Origin: an uncultured Clostridia bacterium
GTDB taxonomy: Bacteria; Bacillota; Clostridia; UBA1381
Length of the DNA: 64,000 nt
Direction: 5' to 3'
Assembly (NCBI GenBank): GCA_944393255.1
Contig: CALXZP010000048.1
Span: 59,746 to 123,745, forward strand
Shown: in pieces, positions 8,783 to 20,061 of the stretch
Layout of the letters: each line of letters begins with the position of its first letter
Position numbering within the stretch: position 1 is the stretch's first letter
Position numbers and translations under genes: made by a program
The notes under the pieces: model-generated
What the model was told of the DNA's origin: nothing
The model's database searches: none
What the model saw: the letters and a program-made list of their open reading frames with translations, nothing else

Positions 8783-11700
8783 ATGAAAGCAACAAGGAAA
8801 ATCATACCTATGATGGTTTCGCTGTGTATGACGGCTTCGTTTATCCCGAAGGGCGCGGCTCTTGCGGACGGCGAGTATGCCGACGCATACTCTGCGATAA
8901 GCAGCGAAGATTATTCGTTTTGCAATGAAGAATTATATCCCGACGGGATTCTGTTCGCCGCAGACGGTCAAAACAAGGATGAATATACCGATAGGGAAAA
9001 CGACCTGTTCATGCACCAAAAGGATTCATGGGTGGCTTATAATGTAGATTTCGGCGATAAGGGCGCAAATACGCTCGTAATGAATATGCGCCCCGACGTT
9101 AAGAGCGGACACGGAAGCTTTGGCGTATTCCTTGACGATACGGAAAGCGAGCCTATCGTTATTTTTGATGAATCGGCCAATCTTCCGTACGCACAGTTCT
9201 CGGTCTACGCCGGCTCAGGCGGTATACAGTCCTATTGCTTCGGCATCGACGAGCCGATAACAGGCGAGCATACGGTATATTTCAAGGCTTTGACAGAGGA
9301 GCATGCGACTACATTTTTCAGGGATTTCTATTTCCTCAGCGATACTGTAAGCGCATATGAGCAGATCGATCCCGATGAAAACACTATGGCATGGGGCAAG
9401 CTCCAGTCGTTCAAGATAGAAAACGATATGCCGGTGCTGCCTATAGAAGGCGGAGCGATGTTTGTGACCGGAGTGGATTTCGGCGACGGTTCCGACGGTA
9501 CGGGGGGCGTAGGTGTAAAGGTATGCTATAACCGGTGGAGCGATTTTACCGACCGTTCCGGTTCCTATGAGGTACGGCTCGACGGTATAGACGGCCCCGT
9601 TATAGGAACTCTTGAAAACAGTACGGTGGTCTCGAGCCAGTACAGAGAATACGATATAAAATTCAACCGTCTCATAACGGGAGTACACACCTTGGTATTC
9701 GCTGTTCCGACAAATACGACGCTTGCATATGTACAGTGCGTGCAGGGAACGGAGGAGGATATCCCAACGGTTCCTTCCGCATATATAGACTATGCGGTGA
9801 ACGAGGACAACGCGTTTTTGTATGAGTCAAACAGGCGGTTTGAATTTGACGTTGATTTTGGCGAGGCCGTACCGGAATACCTCAGCATAAGCATGCGTCC
9901 GGCATTGGAGGACGCAGCCGACGGCGGCGTGATAAACGTTTATATTGACGACGATGCGGGCGAGCCGGCGGCTTCATTTACAGTATACAGAGACGACGTT
10001 AATCTTACCACAGGCAACACTGTGCCGTGCGAATGGTTTGCTCCGATAAGCGTTCCCGAAGGCTTCGGAGGAGAACACAAGATAATATTCAAATCTGAGG
10101 GCAATGCGCGGTCCAATTTCTATTCATTCCGCTTTGACAGGGACGTTGCAGCAAGAAACGCATATGAGACTATTTATGCGTCCTCGTTCGATTATGCCGT
10201 TCACGGCGGCAATACGATGTGGGGCGGCGGAGGCGGAACGCCTGCGCCGTATGTTGTAGGCTTCGGCGAGGAAGGAAAGACGTATTACAGCGCGGCGTAT
10301 ACAAAGGTCAACTTCGGAGAACAGATAAGCAGTAAAGTGAATGTTCGTCTGAACAAGCTCAGCTCCGGCGACGGCTCCGTGCAGGTTCGGCTAGGCTCGA
10401 GAGACGGAGAGGTCATCGGAACTCTCAGCAGCGCTGATATAGCTCTCGGCAGCGGATACGGCGACGCTGTGGCGGAATATACTATAGACCTTAACAGGCA
10501 GCTGTCGGGCGTATGCGATATCGTATTCACCTCCGATATTACGGGGACATTTTATTCATTCCGCTTTACCGGCGAGGAGAAGCCTGCGGAGCCGAGCGAT
10601 GAAAATACAACATACGTGTTTTCTACCGATAAGGTCTCTGCACTCGACGGAGGCGCGTTCCAGGCGTATAATGACGGCACGTTCACAAAGGACGACGGCA
10701 AGCAGTACAGGGCTGTTTTTAAGAACGTGGATTTCGGAGACACGCTCAGCACTTACGGCATAAAGCTCACAGCCAGAACGCTCAGCAAAGCGGACGATAC
10801 TAATGTTCTGAAATTCTATATCGACAGCCCCGATACGGAACCGATAGGCGAATTTTATGCAAAGGATGGACTGAACACCGCGAGCATGGGCTATTATCCC
10901 ATTGAAACCGGCGGTATAAACGGTGTACACGACGTATACGTAAGCTGGAGCGGACAGTGGATAGTAAATGACTTCACGTGTATCAAGGGTACGACAGAGG
11001 TATTTGACGAGGGCTCTTCCAATCCGGGACTTATATATGCCGCGCAGTCCTCTATAAGGAGCTCGACCGACGCAAGAACGCAGTCGGACGGCACGCTTGA
11101 CAACGGACATACGGTAAGCAATCTCGGCAAGGGCGGCAGCGAGACGGGAAGCATCTCGTTCCCCGGTCTTGACTTCGGAGACGGCGGCGTTGAAAAGATA
11201 ACCCTGAGAATGACCCGTATAGGCGACAGCGCGGGCACTGTAAGGATACTGCTCGGCGGCAGAAACGGAGAAGAAATCGCGTCGCTTCCGCTTTCACAGG
11301 TGCCTGCCGGAGATGTATTCCACAGCTTTGAGCTTGACGCAGGTCTTGAGCTGAAGGGTATACATATGATAACCGTTACCGTTGATTATGAATGCGTTAT
11401 CAACTATATAGCGTTCGATTTTGACGGTGATCCGGTCATAACCGATCCGGTAACTGCAATAAACGGGCATCAGCAAGTAAGCGTACTGGATCATACTACA
11501 ATAGACGGCGGTACGTTCATATCGAGCAATAACGGCGGCAATATATGCGTTTACGCTCCGTCATATGTGAACGGTATAGCGGAGGGAGGCTCTGTAGGCT
11601 TCGATCTTGAAGTGGAAAACGCAAAGTATGTTGCCATATGCGCAAAAACAAACGACAGCAGCGCGGATCATGTTGTAGGCATAACAAAGGGCAGGGAAGA

Positions 11701-14083
11701 GATAGCGGAGATCACCGTGCCTAAGGCTTACAGAAACGGTACAGGCTACTACATGGACGTCTATACCGCCGAGCTTGAAAACGCCGTAAGCGGAACGGAT
11801 CAGTTCCTTGTAACAATGAAGTCCGGCTCAACGAACATTGCGTGGATCAGATTTATGACCGAGCAGGAATATTCCGAGTTCACCGGCAGGACTAAGATAG
11901 CGCTCCTTGGCGACAGCAATGTTGAATACGGCAAATATACGATACCGCTCAGAGAAATGCTTGATATAAACGAGTATGAGATAAAGAGTCTCGGCGTTTC
12001 GGGCAGGACTGTTAGGAATTACGCAACGCTGCCGGAATATGCGGAAGCGCTGGAATATGCACCCGATATAGTTATATTCACTCTCGGAACGAACGATTCC
12101 GCAAACTCGTGCAACGAAGCGTACATGGAGCAATTCAAGACCGATTATAAGAGTATGATAAGCGAGCTTCGCGGCGCAAATCCGGAGGTAAGGATATATC
12201 TTCAAACTCCGCTTCCGTTCCAGTACGGTGAGATGACAAATCCAAATTGGGCGCATAATACGGAAAATCTTGCAAAGGTAATAGAAGCTATAAGGGAAGT
12301 TGCGGCGGATGAAGGACTTGAGATAATAGATATTTATAACGGCTTGAATAATTACGGTTATGACCGCGAGGAGCTGTACGGCGACGATCTGCATGTCAAT
12401 AATGCCGGAGGCGTTATTATGGCTCGTCTTACAAAGGCCGCGGTATTTCCCAACAGGATAGATATAACACCGTCAAGCGGAACGGCTGACGAGGTTGCGA
12501 TAACGGCTGATGAAACTATCATCACCGAACGCGGCGGGTCTGTCTCGCTCAGCGCTGACCAGGACGTGTACTGGCTTGTGGAGAGCATAGACGGAGGCGA
12601 CTGCGATAAAGCAGAGATAAGCCAGGACGGAACCGTTACGGCGCTGAAGCCCGGAATATATAACGCTGCGGCGGTATCCAAGACCGATACGTCAAAGCGC
12701 GCCGAGATCAGACTTGAAAACAGGTTCGACTACGTTATATCCAAAGACGCGGATCTGATAAACTCCACAAGCTACGGCTACAGAGCCTTGGAGAATTTCC
12801 GTGAGCCGTTCATATCAGGCTATGACAACGGCACTGTAATAATGCTCAAGGATATTGACCTTACAAACGCCTCAGCCTTTATCGTTCAGGCAAGCAGCAT
12901 GTATGACACGTCTCAGGATCCGCTGAGGATAGAATGCCGCGTCGATTCGGTAAACGGACAGGTCATAGGGTCAACTATCATAACAAAGAACGCAAAGGAT
13001 ACAAAGTACGCGTTTACACCTTATAAGAACGCGCTTGCTCCCGCTGAGGGAGGCGTGCACGACCTGTTCTTTATCCTGAACAGGGGCACCGACACTTCGG
13101 GAACTGTAAGGACGATAGACGGGATATATTCTATAGGCTTTGATTACGGAGCGGCGAAAAATATAGCGGTATTTGAAGACGGCGTTCTTCAGGATACTAT
13201 GCCGATAGTAAACAGCGACTATGATACGACGGAGAAGTTTACCGGCTATAAAGCGGGGCATACGTACAAATGGCAGACTGTGACCGGCGGAAACGACGAG
13301 GGTATGCTTGCAATGGCGGTGCACCGTCCCGACGGAGGTCTCTGCGCGTTAGCGGTCGCGGACAATGCAGACGGCGTGTATACGGCGGAGCTGACGCTGC
13401 CCGCTGAGTTCAACGACAGCTATACTATCAAATCAATAGCCCTAGAAAGCGCGGCAAGCATGAAGCCGATACTGCGCAATGCCAATATACAAAACAATGA
13501 CGAAAAGCTCAGGATAGGCTGTATAGGAGACAGTATAACAAACAACTGGAATTATGACGAGCTTGGATACCAGGAGTATTGTTACCCGAAATTCCTGCAG
13601 GCGATACTCGGCTCCGAAAAGTATGAGGTCATGAATTTCGGACGCGGAACATCGACCGCAAGCTCATACAAAAACAATCCGTGGTTTGAAAGGGCAAAGG
13701 ACGCTGCCTGCGATGTGTATATCATAATGCTCGGAACCAACGATTCGAAGAGCAGCCAGTATTATAACGCTATACCCACCGATTATCAGACGATCATAGA
13801 CGGACTTAAGGCGGCCAGTCCGGAATGCAAAATATATATCAATCTTCCCGTACCTGCATATAAGGACAACTATTCGATAACGGACGAGGTCATAGTCAAT
13901 AATGTGATCCCGCTGATAAAGGAGGTCGCGGAAAAGAACGGTATAGAGGCTCTCGACCTGCATACGATGATAGCAGAGGATCCGAATATCGGCTCAATGT
14001 ATTTCAGCGACGGAATACACCCGAACGAATACGGACAGAGCATCATTGCGCAGTATGTAAAGGACGCGTATTTTTCAGAATGA
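8783..14083 (+). CDS. Giant secreted protein with two intact SGNH-hydrolase domains and about eight binding modules
   Basis: A 1,766-residue exported protein, probable carbohydrate esterase. Start chosen at 8783 because AGGAGGAG lies at 8768-8775; an in-frame ATG at 8759 has no ribosome site and would hide the signal peptide (about 1-31). Seven CBM6-like modules fill about 33-1030. SGNH-1 follows (about 1036-1225: GDS with Ser1045, GVSG, GTND, and DDLH with Asp1201/His1204). Then come a Big_2-like Ig domain (about 1230-1310), more beta-sandwich modules, and SGNH-2 (about 1576-1766: GDS with Ser1584, GRG, GTND, and DGIH with Asp1743/His1746). Both esterase domains keep every catalytic block, unlike the paralogue at 1131. 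The first four modules align with the 6307 protein. Known relatives of this fold deacetylate plant polysaccharides such as rhamnogalacturonan or xylan; which applies here is not shown by sequence. Confidence 0.84.
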   Translation: MKATRKIIPMMVSLCMTASFIPKGAALADGEYADAYSAISSEDYSFCNEELYPDGILFAADGQNKDEYTDRENDLFMHQKDSWVAYNVDFGDKGANTLVMNMRPDVKSGHGSFGVFLDDTESEPIVIFDESANLPYAQFSVYAGSGGIQSYCFGIDEPITGEHTVYFKALTEEHATTFFRDFYFLSDTVSAYEQIDPDENTMAWGKLQSFKIENDMPVLPIEGGAMFVTGVDFGDGSDGTGGVGVKVCYNRWSDFTDRSGSYEVRLDGIDGPVIGTLENSTVVSSQYREYDIKFNRLITGVHTLVFAVPTNTTLAYVQCVQGTEEDIPTVPSAYIDYAVNEDNAFLYESNRRFEFDVDFGEAVPEYLSISMRPALEDAADGGVINVYIDDDAGEPAASFTVYRDDVNLTTGNTVPCEWFAPISVPEGFGGEHKIIFKSEGNARSNFYSFRFDRDVAARNAYETIYASSFDYAVHGGNTMWGGGGGTPAPYVVGFGEEGKTYYSAAYTKVNFGEQISSKVNVRLNKLSSGDGSVQVRLGSRDGEVIGTLSSADIALGSGYGDAVAEYTIDLNRQLSGVCDIVFTSDITGTFYSFRFTGEEKPAEPSDENTTYVFSTDKVSALDGGAFQAYNDGTFTKDDGKQYRAVFKNVDFGDTLSTYGIKLTARTLSKADDTNVLKFYIDSPDTEPIGEFYAKDGLNTASMGYYPIETGGINGVHDVYVSWSGQWIVNDFTCIKGTTEVFDEGSSNPGLIYAAQSSIRSSTDARTQSDGTLDNGHTVSNLGKGGSETGSISFPGLDFGDGGVEKITLRMTRIGDSAGTVRILLGGRNGEEIASLPLSQVPAGDVFHSFELDAGLELKGIHMITVTVDYECVINYIAFDFDGDPVITDPVTAINGHQQVSVLDHTTIDGGTFISSNNGGNICVYAPSYVNGIAEGGSVGFDLEVENAKYVAICAKTNDSSADHVVGITKGREEIAEITVPKAYRNGTGYYMDVYTAELENAVSGTDQFLVTMKSGSTNIAWIRFMTEQEYSEFTGRTKIALLGDSNVEYGKYTIPLREMLDINEYEIKSLGVSGRTVRNYATLPEYAEALEYAPDIVIFTLGTNDSANSCNEAYMEQFKTDYKSMISELRGANPEVRIYLQTPLPFQYGEMTNPNWAHNTENLAKVIEAIREVAADEGLEIIDIYNGLNNYGYDREELYGDDLHVNNAGGVIMARLTKAAVFPNRIDITPSSGTADEVAITADETIITERGGSVSLSADQDVYWLVESIDGGDCDKAEISQDGTVTALKPGIYNAAAVSKTDTSKRAEIRLENRFDYVISKDADLINSTSYGYRALENFREPFISGYDNGTVIMLKDIDLTNASAFIVQASSMYDTSQDPLRIECRVDSVNGQVIGSTIITKNAKDTKYAFTPYKNALAPAEGGVHDLFFILNRGTDTSGTVRTIDGIYSIGFDYGAAKNIAVFEDGVLQDTMPIVNSDYDTTEKFTGYKAGHTYKWQTVTGGNDEGMLAMAVHRPDGGLCALAVADNADGVYTAELTLPAEFNDSYTIKSIALESAASMKPILRNANIQNNDEKLRIGCIGDSITNNWNYDELGYQEYCYPKFLQAILGSEKYEVMNFGRGTSTASSYKNNPWFERAKDAACDVYIIMLGTNDSKSSQYYNAIPTDYQTIIDGLKAASPECKIYINLPVPAYKDNYSITDEVIVNNVIPLIKEVAEKNGIEALDLHTMIAEDPNIGSMYFSDGIHPNEYGQSIIAQYVKDAYFSE

Positions 14084-14116
14084 GCGTTCGGACGGTATTT
14101 TTGAAGGAGAATAATA

Positions 14117-15547
<1,431 letters not shown>

Positions 15548-15548
<1 letters not shown>

Positions 15549-16387
15549 TGCTTGTAACTCTAACTGAAATTTTAAATGAAGCGGAGAAAGGCAGATATGC
15601 GGTAGGACTTTTCAATCATCTTGACCTTGAAATGGCGCGCGGTATCGCCGAAGCGGCGGAGGAGGAGCGGTCGCCTGTTATTCTGGGCGTGGCCGAGGTG
15701 CATCTGCCGTCTATACCTTTTGATTATGCGGCTGTGATCATGCGTAAGATAGCGGAGGACGCAGCAGTTCCGGTATGTCTGCACTTTGATCACGGAACAG
15801 AGTATGACAAAATACTGAAAGCTATGCAGTCGGGCTTTTCATCAGTCATGTATGACGGCAGTTCGCTGCCGTATGAGGAAAATATACGCAACACACGCGA
15901 GATAAGCCGTGCGGCGCATGCTCTGAATATAAGCGTTGAAGCGGAGCTGGGACATGTAGGCAGCGGCGATGAAAATGACGATGATAATTATTCGGCAATG
16001 TATACGGATCCCGATACAGTAAATGATTTTATAAGCCGCGCGGATATAGACGCGCTTGCCGTAGCAATAGGTACCGCGCACGGCGTATATAAGGCGAAGC
16101 CAAAACTGGATATCGAACGGCTTAAAAGCATATATGCAATATCCGGCAAACCGCTCGTGCTTCACGGCGGCAGCGGACTTTCCGATGAGGATATAAGAAA
16201 AACCATAGACAACGGGATAAGAAAGATCAATATCTGCACCGAATTATGCGAGGCTTTATATGATTCCTACTACAGCTCGCACCTCAGCGGCTGCTGTTTT
16301 GAGCAGGCGGTCATCGACGCCAAGAACAGTGTAAAGGAAGCGGTAAAGAAAAAGATGCGGCTGTTCGGCAGCAGCGGACAGGCATAG
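15548..16387 (+). CDS. Class II fructose/tagatose-bisphosphate-type aldolase
   Basis: A 279-residue zinc-dependent class II aldolase of the FbaA/GatY/KbaY family, which splits ketose (bis)phosphates into dihydroxyacetone phosphate and an aldehyde. Visible residues: catalytic Asp81 and zinc ligand His82 in HFDHG, Glu133, zinc ligands His178 (GTAHG) and His206 (LHGGSG). The length fits the family. An AAAGGA site lies inside the end of the isomerase gene. Following an isomerase and a kinase, it would complete ketose breakdown to trioses. The kinase product could be fructose-1-phosphate, fructose-6-phosphate or another ketose phosphate; family sequence alone does not decide this. The GH38 gene follows after nine bases. 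Confidence 0.87.
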
Positions 16388-16396
16388 GAGACGGAT

Positions 16397-19078
16397 ATGG
16401 ATGTAAAAAAAATAGACGTTGTGTCCAATACGCATTGGGACCGAGAATTTCGTTTCAGCTTTGAAAAGACAAGACACGATCTAATCGTTATGCTCGACAC
16501 CGTGCTGGATATACTGGAAAAAGACCCCGACTATCATTCTTTTACAATGGACGGTCATTCCATAATGATAGACGACTATCTTGAAATGCGTCCGGAGCGT
16601 ACGGATCAGGTCAAAAAATTTATAGCAAACGGCAGACTTATCATAGGTCCTTATTACACTCTTCCCGAAGAATTTTCTATCTCTCATGAAGCGTTGATAA
16701 GAAATCTTATGTTTGGCCGTGAAACGGTAGAAAAATACGGAGGAAAATACCCGAGAGTTGCTTATACTCCTTCATCCTGGGGGCAGACGGGTCAATACCC
16801 GCAGATACTTAAGGATTTTGGAATAGACTATATGATGTTTTACCGCGGGATATCTCATCATGAAGCGCCGGCGGAATATATTTGGCGCGCACCCGACGGC
16901 TCGGAGGTGCTTGCAAGCCGATTTGCATTGTACTGCCGCTACAACTGGTATTATCAGGTGCACAGGGCGGTCACCCGAGACAGAGTGTGGGAAAAGGATT
17001 ACATATGGGGCGAATTTGACGAAGCTCCGTTCAGGCGGGCCGACGGTGTTACAGGCCCGGCGGTGAACTATAAGCTGAATTGCCCGTCAGCCGATTATAA
17101 AAACGATGCTTTGAAAACAGCTGTGCTTGATATGCTGAAAGAGGAGGACGGGCATTTTACAACGCCCGTATTCCTCGGTATGAACGGACATGATATTTCC
17201 GCCGCATTTCCGCTCGAGTCCGCCGTTATAAAGGACGCGTCAAACATGTTTAAAAACGAGATCGAGATAGAGCACACAGATCTTGAAGGGTTCTGGCGTG
17301 ATGCGGAAAAATATCTTGATAAAGAGAATATGACAGTTCTTACGGGCGAGCGGCGTTCATACTTAAAACAAGGAAAATGGACATATCTGTTTCCCGGTAC
17401 CATAAGCGCGAGAACATATTTGAAGCAGGCCGATTTTGCGGCGTATACAGAGCTTTGCTGCTTTGCCGAGCCTCTTAACGCTATAGCGGGGAATGACAGC
17501 AGCCGCTACCTGCACCGCGGCTGGAAGTATCTGCTTTCAAATCACAGTCACGACGCAAACGGAGGCTGCGCTCCGGACTGCGTTTGCAGGGATATGGAAT
17601 ACAGGTACAGAAAAGCTATGGATATTGCGGAGCTGGTTGAGGGCGACGCAATGTCTCAGATAGCGAAAAATCTTTCCCCGGCGGGACAGAAGCATGATAT
17701 CGTGCAATTAGTGGTCTATAATACACTCCCATATAAACGCGATGCGATCATACCGCTTGATATAGAGGTACCGGATACATGCGGCAAAGGAATACGTATG
17801 GACGGCGTAACGCTTCAGCCTATACAAAGCGAGCGGTCCAGCATATTTGTTGACAGTATATGGGATGTTCCGACCATACTCAGCAGCATGCACCACCGGG
17901 TGTACGCCGAAATCAAGGATATCCCCGCAATGGGTTATAAGGTATTTGAAATAAAAACGGACTGCAATGCTCTCCAAAAAAGAGACGGCATTGCAACGGA
18001 CAATGTTCTTGAAAACAGTAAGCTCAGAGTGACTGTCAATCCAAACGGAACTATAGATGTGCTTTATAAAGAAACGGGCAGACTGTATAAAGGTCTTAAC
18101 TATTACACGTCTCAGGGAGAGATCGGGAATGCATGGAAGCACGAAAGCCCAGAGCACGACAGGAAATATACATCGGCAGGAACAGGTGCAAGGATATACG
18201 TATCCGAAAGCGGCCCGCTGTCAGGAACAATAGCCGCTGAAATTGGATTTGAAGTTCCTGAAAGCTGCAATGCGGAGCAAACCGGTATTTATGCAAAGAT
18301 ACCTATAAAAACCATGTACACGCTGGATAAGGACGCCGATTATATAAAGATAAAGGTCGAGCTTACCAATAATGCACGAGATCACTGGCTCAGAGTGAAT
18401 TTCCCTTCGGGCATAAAAACAGACCGTTCGGTAACTGACAGTCATTTCGATATAACAGAGCATGATATTAAGATACCGGACTCCTCCGGCTGGGTAGAAC
18501 AGGCATTCGGAACACAGCCGCTCAGGACTTTTGCCGCGCTGACTGACGGTAAAGACTGTTTTTCGGTCATGCCGAAAGGGCTGTTTGAATACGAGGCGTT
18601 TGAAAACTCGGTTTTAGCGCTTACACTGATAAGAGCGTGCAGGATAAAGCTGGCTGTATCGGAAGAAAAGGTAACAGAGCTTGAAGACGACGGTATACAA
18701 TGCCCCGGCAAGCATGTGTTTGAATATGCCCTGCATTTTAATGATGGAGATATAAACACTCTGCCGAATAAGGCCGCTGAAATATTTGCTCCTGTCAGGT
18801 GCGCTGTCTGCGGAAGGGGCAGGGGAGACCTGCCTTTAAGCAGAAGTCTGTTGGAGATGAGCAATAAAAATATACATGTGACGGCCGTTAAGCGCGCTGA
18901 CGACGGAAACGGGGTCATCGTTAGATATTTCAATCCAACAGAAACAGAACAGCCGGTAAAAATAGATGCAGAAGGCAGACTTTACCGTTGCAGGATGGAT
19001 GAAGAAATAATAGCAGAAATAGATGACACATACAACGCTCCGCCGAAAAAAATAGTGACTGTGAGGATAGAAACGTGA
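16397..19078 (+). CDS. GH38 alpha-mannosidase-family protein with Asp-to-Ser change at the nucleophile position
   Basis: An 893-residue cytoplasmic protein of glycoside hydrolase family 38 (retaining, zinc-dependent alpha-mannosidases). It has the N-terminal zinc motif THWDRE (His13, Asp15), the middle helical domain with SNHSHDANGGC and CRDMEYRY, and the long C-terminal beta domain. The segment normally reading P-D-x-F-G, whose Asp is the nucleophile and a zinc ligand, here reads P-S-S-W-G (Ser126), with the flanking GQTGQYPQI well conserved. Either this is a divergent GH38 branch using another residue or it has lost normal activity. There is no signal peptide. GGAG precedes the ATG. Within the operon an active enzyme would release mannose for the isomerase. 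The downstream GTG start overlaps its stop codon (GTGA). Confidence 0.85.
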   Translation: MDVKKIDVVSNTHWDREFRFSFEKTRHDLIVMLDTVLDILEKDPDYHSFTMDGHSIMIDDYLEMRPERTDQVKKFIANGRLIIGPYYTLPEEFSISHEALIRNLMFGRETVEKYGGKYPRVAYTPSSWGQTGQYPQILKDFGIDYMMFYRGISHHEAPAEYIWRAPDGSEVLASRFALYCRYNWYYQVHRAVTRDRVWEKDYIWGEFDEAPFRRADGVTGPAVNYKLNCPSADYKNDALKTAVLDMLKEEDGHFTTPVFLGMNGHDISAAFPLESAVIKDASNMFKNEIEIEHTDLEGFWRDAEKYLDKENMTVLTGERRSYLKQGKWTYLFPGTISARTYLKQADFAAYTELCCFAEPLNAIAGNDSSRYLHRGWKYLLSNHSHDANGGCAPDCVCRDMEYRYRKAMDIAELVEGDAMSQIAKNLSPAGQKHDIVQLVVYNTLPYKRDAIIPLDIEVPDTCGKGIRMDGVTLQPIQSERSSIFVDSIWDVPTILSSMHHRVYAEIKDIPAMGYKVFEIKTDCNALQKRDGIATDNVLENSKLRVTVNPNGTIDVLYKETGRLYKGLNYYTSQGEIGNAWKHESPEHDRKYTSAGTGARIYVSESGPLSGTIAAEIGFEVPESCNAEQTGIYAKIPIKTMYTLDKDADYIKIKVELTNNARDHWLRVNFPSGIKTDRSVTDSHFDITEHDIKIPDSSGWVEQAFGTQPLRTFAALTDGKDCFSVMPKGLFEYEAFENSVLALTLIRACRIKLAVSEEKVTELEDDGIQCPGKHVFEYALHFNDGDINTLPNKAAEIFAPVRCAVCGRGRGDLPLSRSLLEMSNKNIHVTAVKRADDGNGVIVRYFNPTETEQPVKIDAEGRLYRCRMDEEIIAEIDDTYNAPPKKIVTVRIET

Positions 19079-20004
19079 CAGAGATAGAAAAAAACGACTT
19101 ATTTAGGGTCGGATGCGGCGGCGTTATAAAAATTTTGACTCCGGCAGATAAAAAGATTGACGTTATCGAATTTAAAGACAAAACGCTGTGCTATGTCAAA
19201 AGCAAAATGGGTTATCCGGCAATATACCCTATGCATAAGGTATGCTTTGAACCAAAGGCAAAAGCTGTTTTGATGGATCTCGACGGGACTACAGTACACA
19301 GTGAAGAGTTCTGGATGTGGATAATAGACCGTACAACGGCACAGCTTTTGGGTAAAAACGATTTCAGCCACGAACCGGAGGATGAGCCTTTCATTTCAGG
19401 ACACTCCGTATCGGAGCATTTGCAGTACATGATAGAGAGGTATGCAAAAGAGAGCAGTCTTGATACGGCGCGCAGGTATTATTTTGATATAGTTAAGTAT
19501 GAAATGAATGAGATCGTCAACGGCAGAGGCAAAATCGACGCATTCACACCGGCTGAAGGCTTAAAGTATTTTTTGAAAGCTCTAAAAAAAGAGGGTGTTA
19601 AAATAGGTTTGGTGACAAGCGGTCTTTACGAAAAGGCAATGCCGGAGATAATATCGGCATTCAGACAGCTCGGCATGGGCGATCCGGCAGATTTTTACGA
19701 TTGTATCATCACGGCCGGACAGGCGCTCCGCAGGGGGCAGCCCGGCACGCTCGGGGAGCTGGAACCCAAACCGCATCCGTGGCTGTACGCCGAAGCCGCC
19801 GCAGTCGGTCTTGGTATACCGTTTGAAGAACGCCATAAAGTCATAGGTATTGAGGACAGTTCTGCCGGAGTTGTATCGATAAGACTTGCCGGTTTTTCCT
19901 GCATAGGACTATCAGGCGGAAATATAGAAAAAGCAGGGATAAGCGAACTATGTAATTATCGTGCGGATAAATTAGAGGAAAGCCTTGATATAATTTTATC
20001 CTGA
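19075..20004 (+). CDS. HAD-family phosphatase/phosphomutase with N-terminal extension
   Basis: A 309-residue HAD-superfamily protein of the beta-phosphoglucomutase/phosphatase branch. It has motif I MDLDGT (nucleophile Asp68, acid/base Asp70), motif II VTSG, the KPHP loop, and motif IV GIEDSSAG. The first 60 or so residues before motif I are an extra small domain of unknown type, unusual for this branch, which generally starts at motif I. The start is GTG at 19075, overlapping the GH38 stop by four bases, with GAGGA at 19063-19067. It is the last gene of the sugar operon and may dephosphorylate a sugar phosphate or interconvert hexose phosphates. The substrate is not predictable from what is visible. 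Confidence 0.75.
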   Translation: MTEIEKNDLFRVGCGGVIKILTPADKKIDVIEFKDKTLCYVKSKMGYPAIYPMHKVCFEPKAKAVLMDLDGTTVHSEEFWMWIIDRTTAQLLGKNDFSHEPEDEPFISGHSVSEHLQYMIERYAKESSLDTARRYYFDIVKYEMNEIVNGRGKIDAFTPAEGLKYFLKALKKEGVKIGLVTSGLYEKAMPEIISAFRQLGMGDPADFYDCIITAGQALRRGQPGTLGELEPKPHPWLYAEAAAVGLGIPFEERHKVIGIEDSSAGVVSIRLAGFSCIGLSGGNIEKAGISELCNYRADKLEESLDIILS

Positions 20005-20061
20005 CAGATGACTGCATATTTCGTTAGCCATAAAAATTTACAATAAAAGGAGCGTGAGAAT

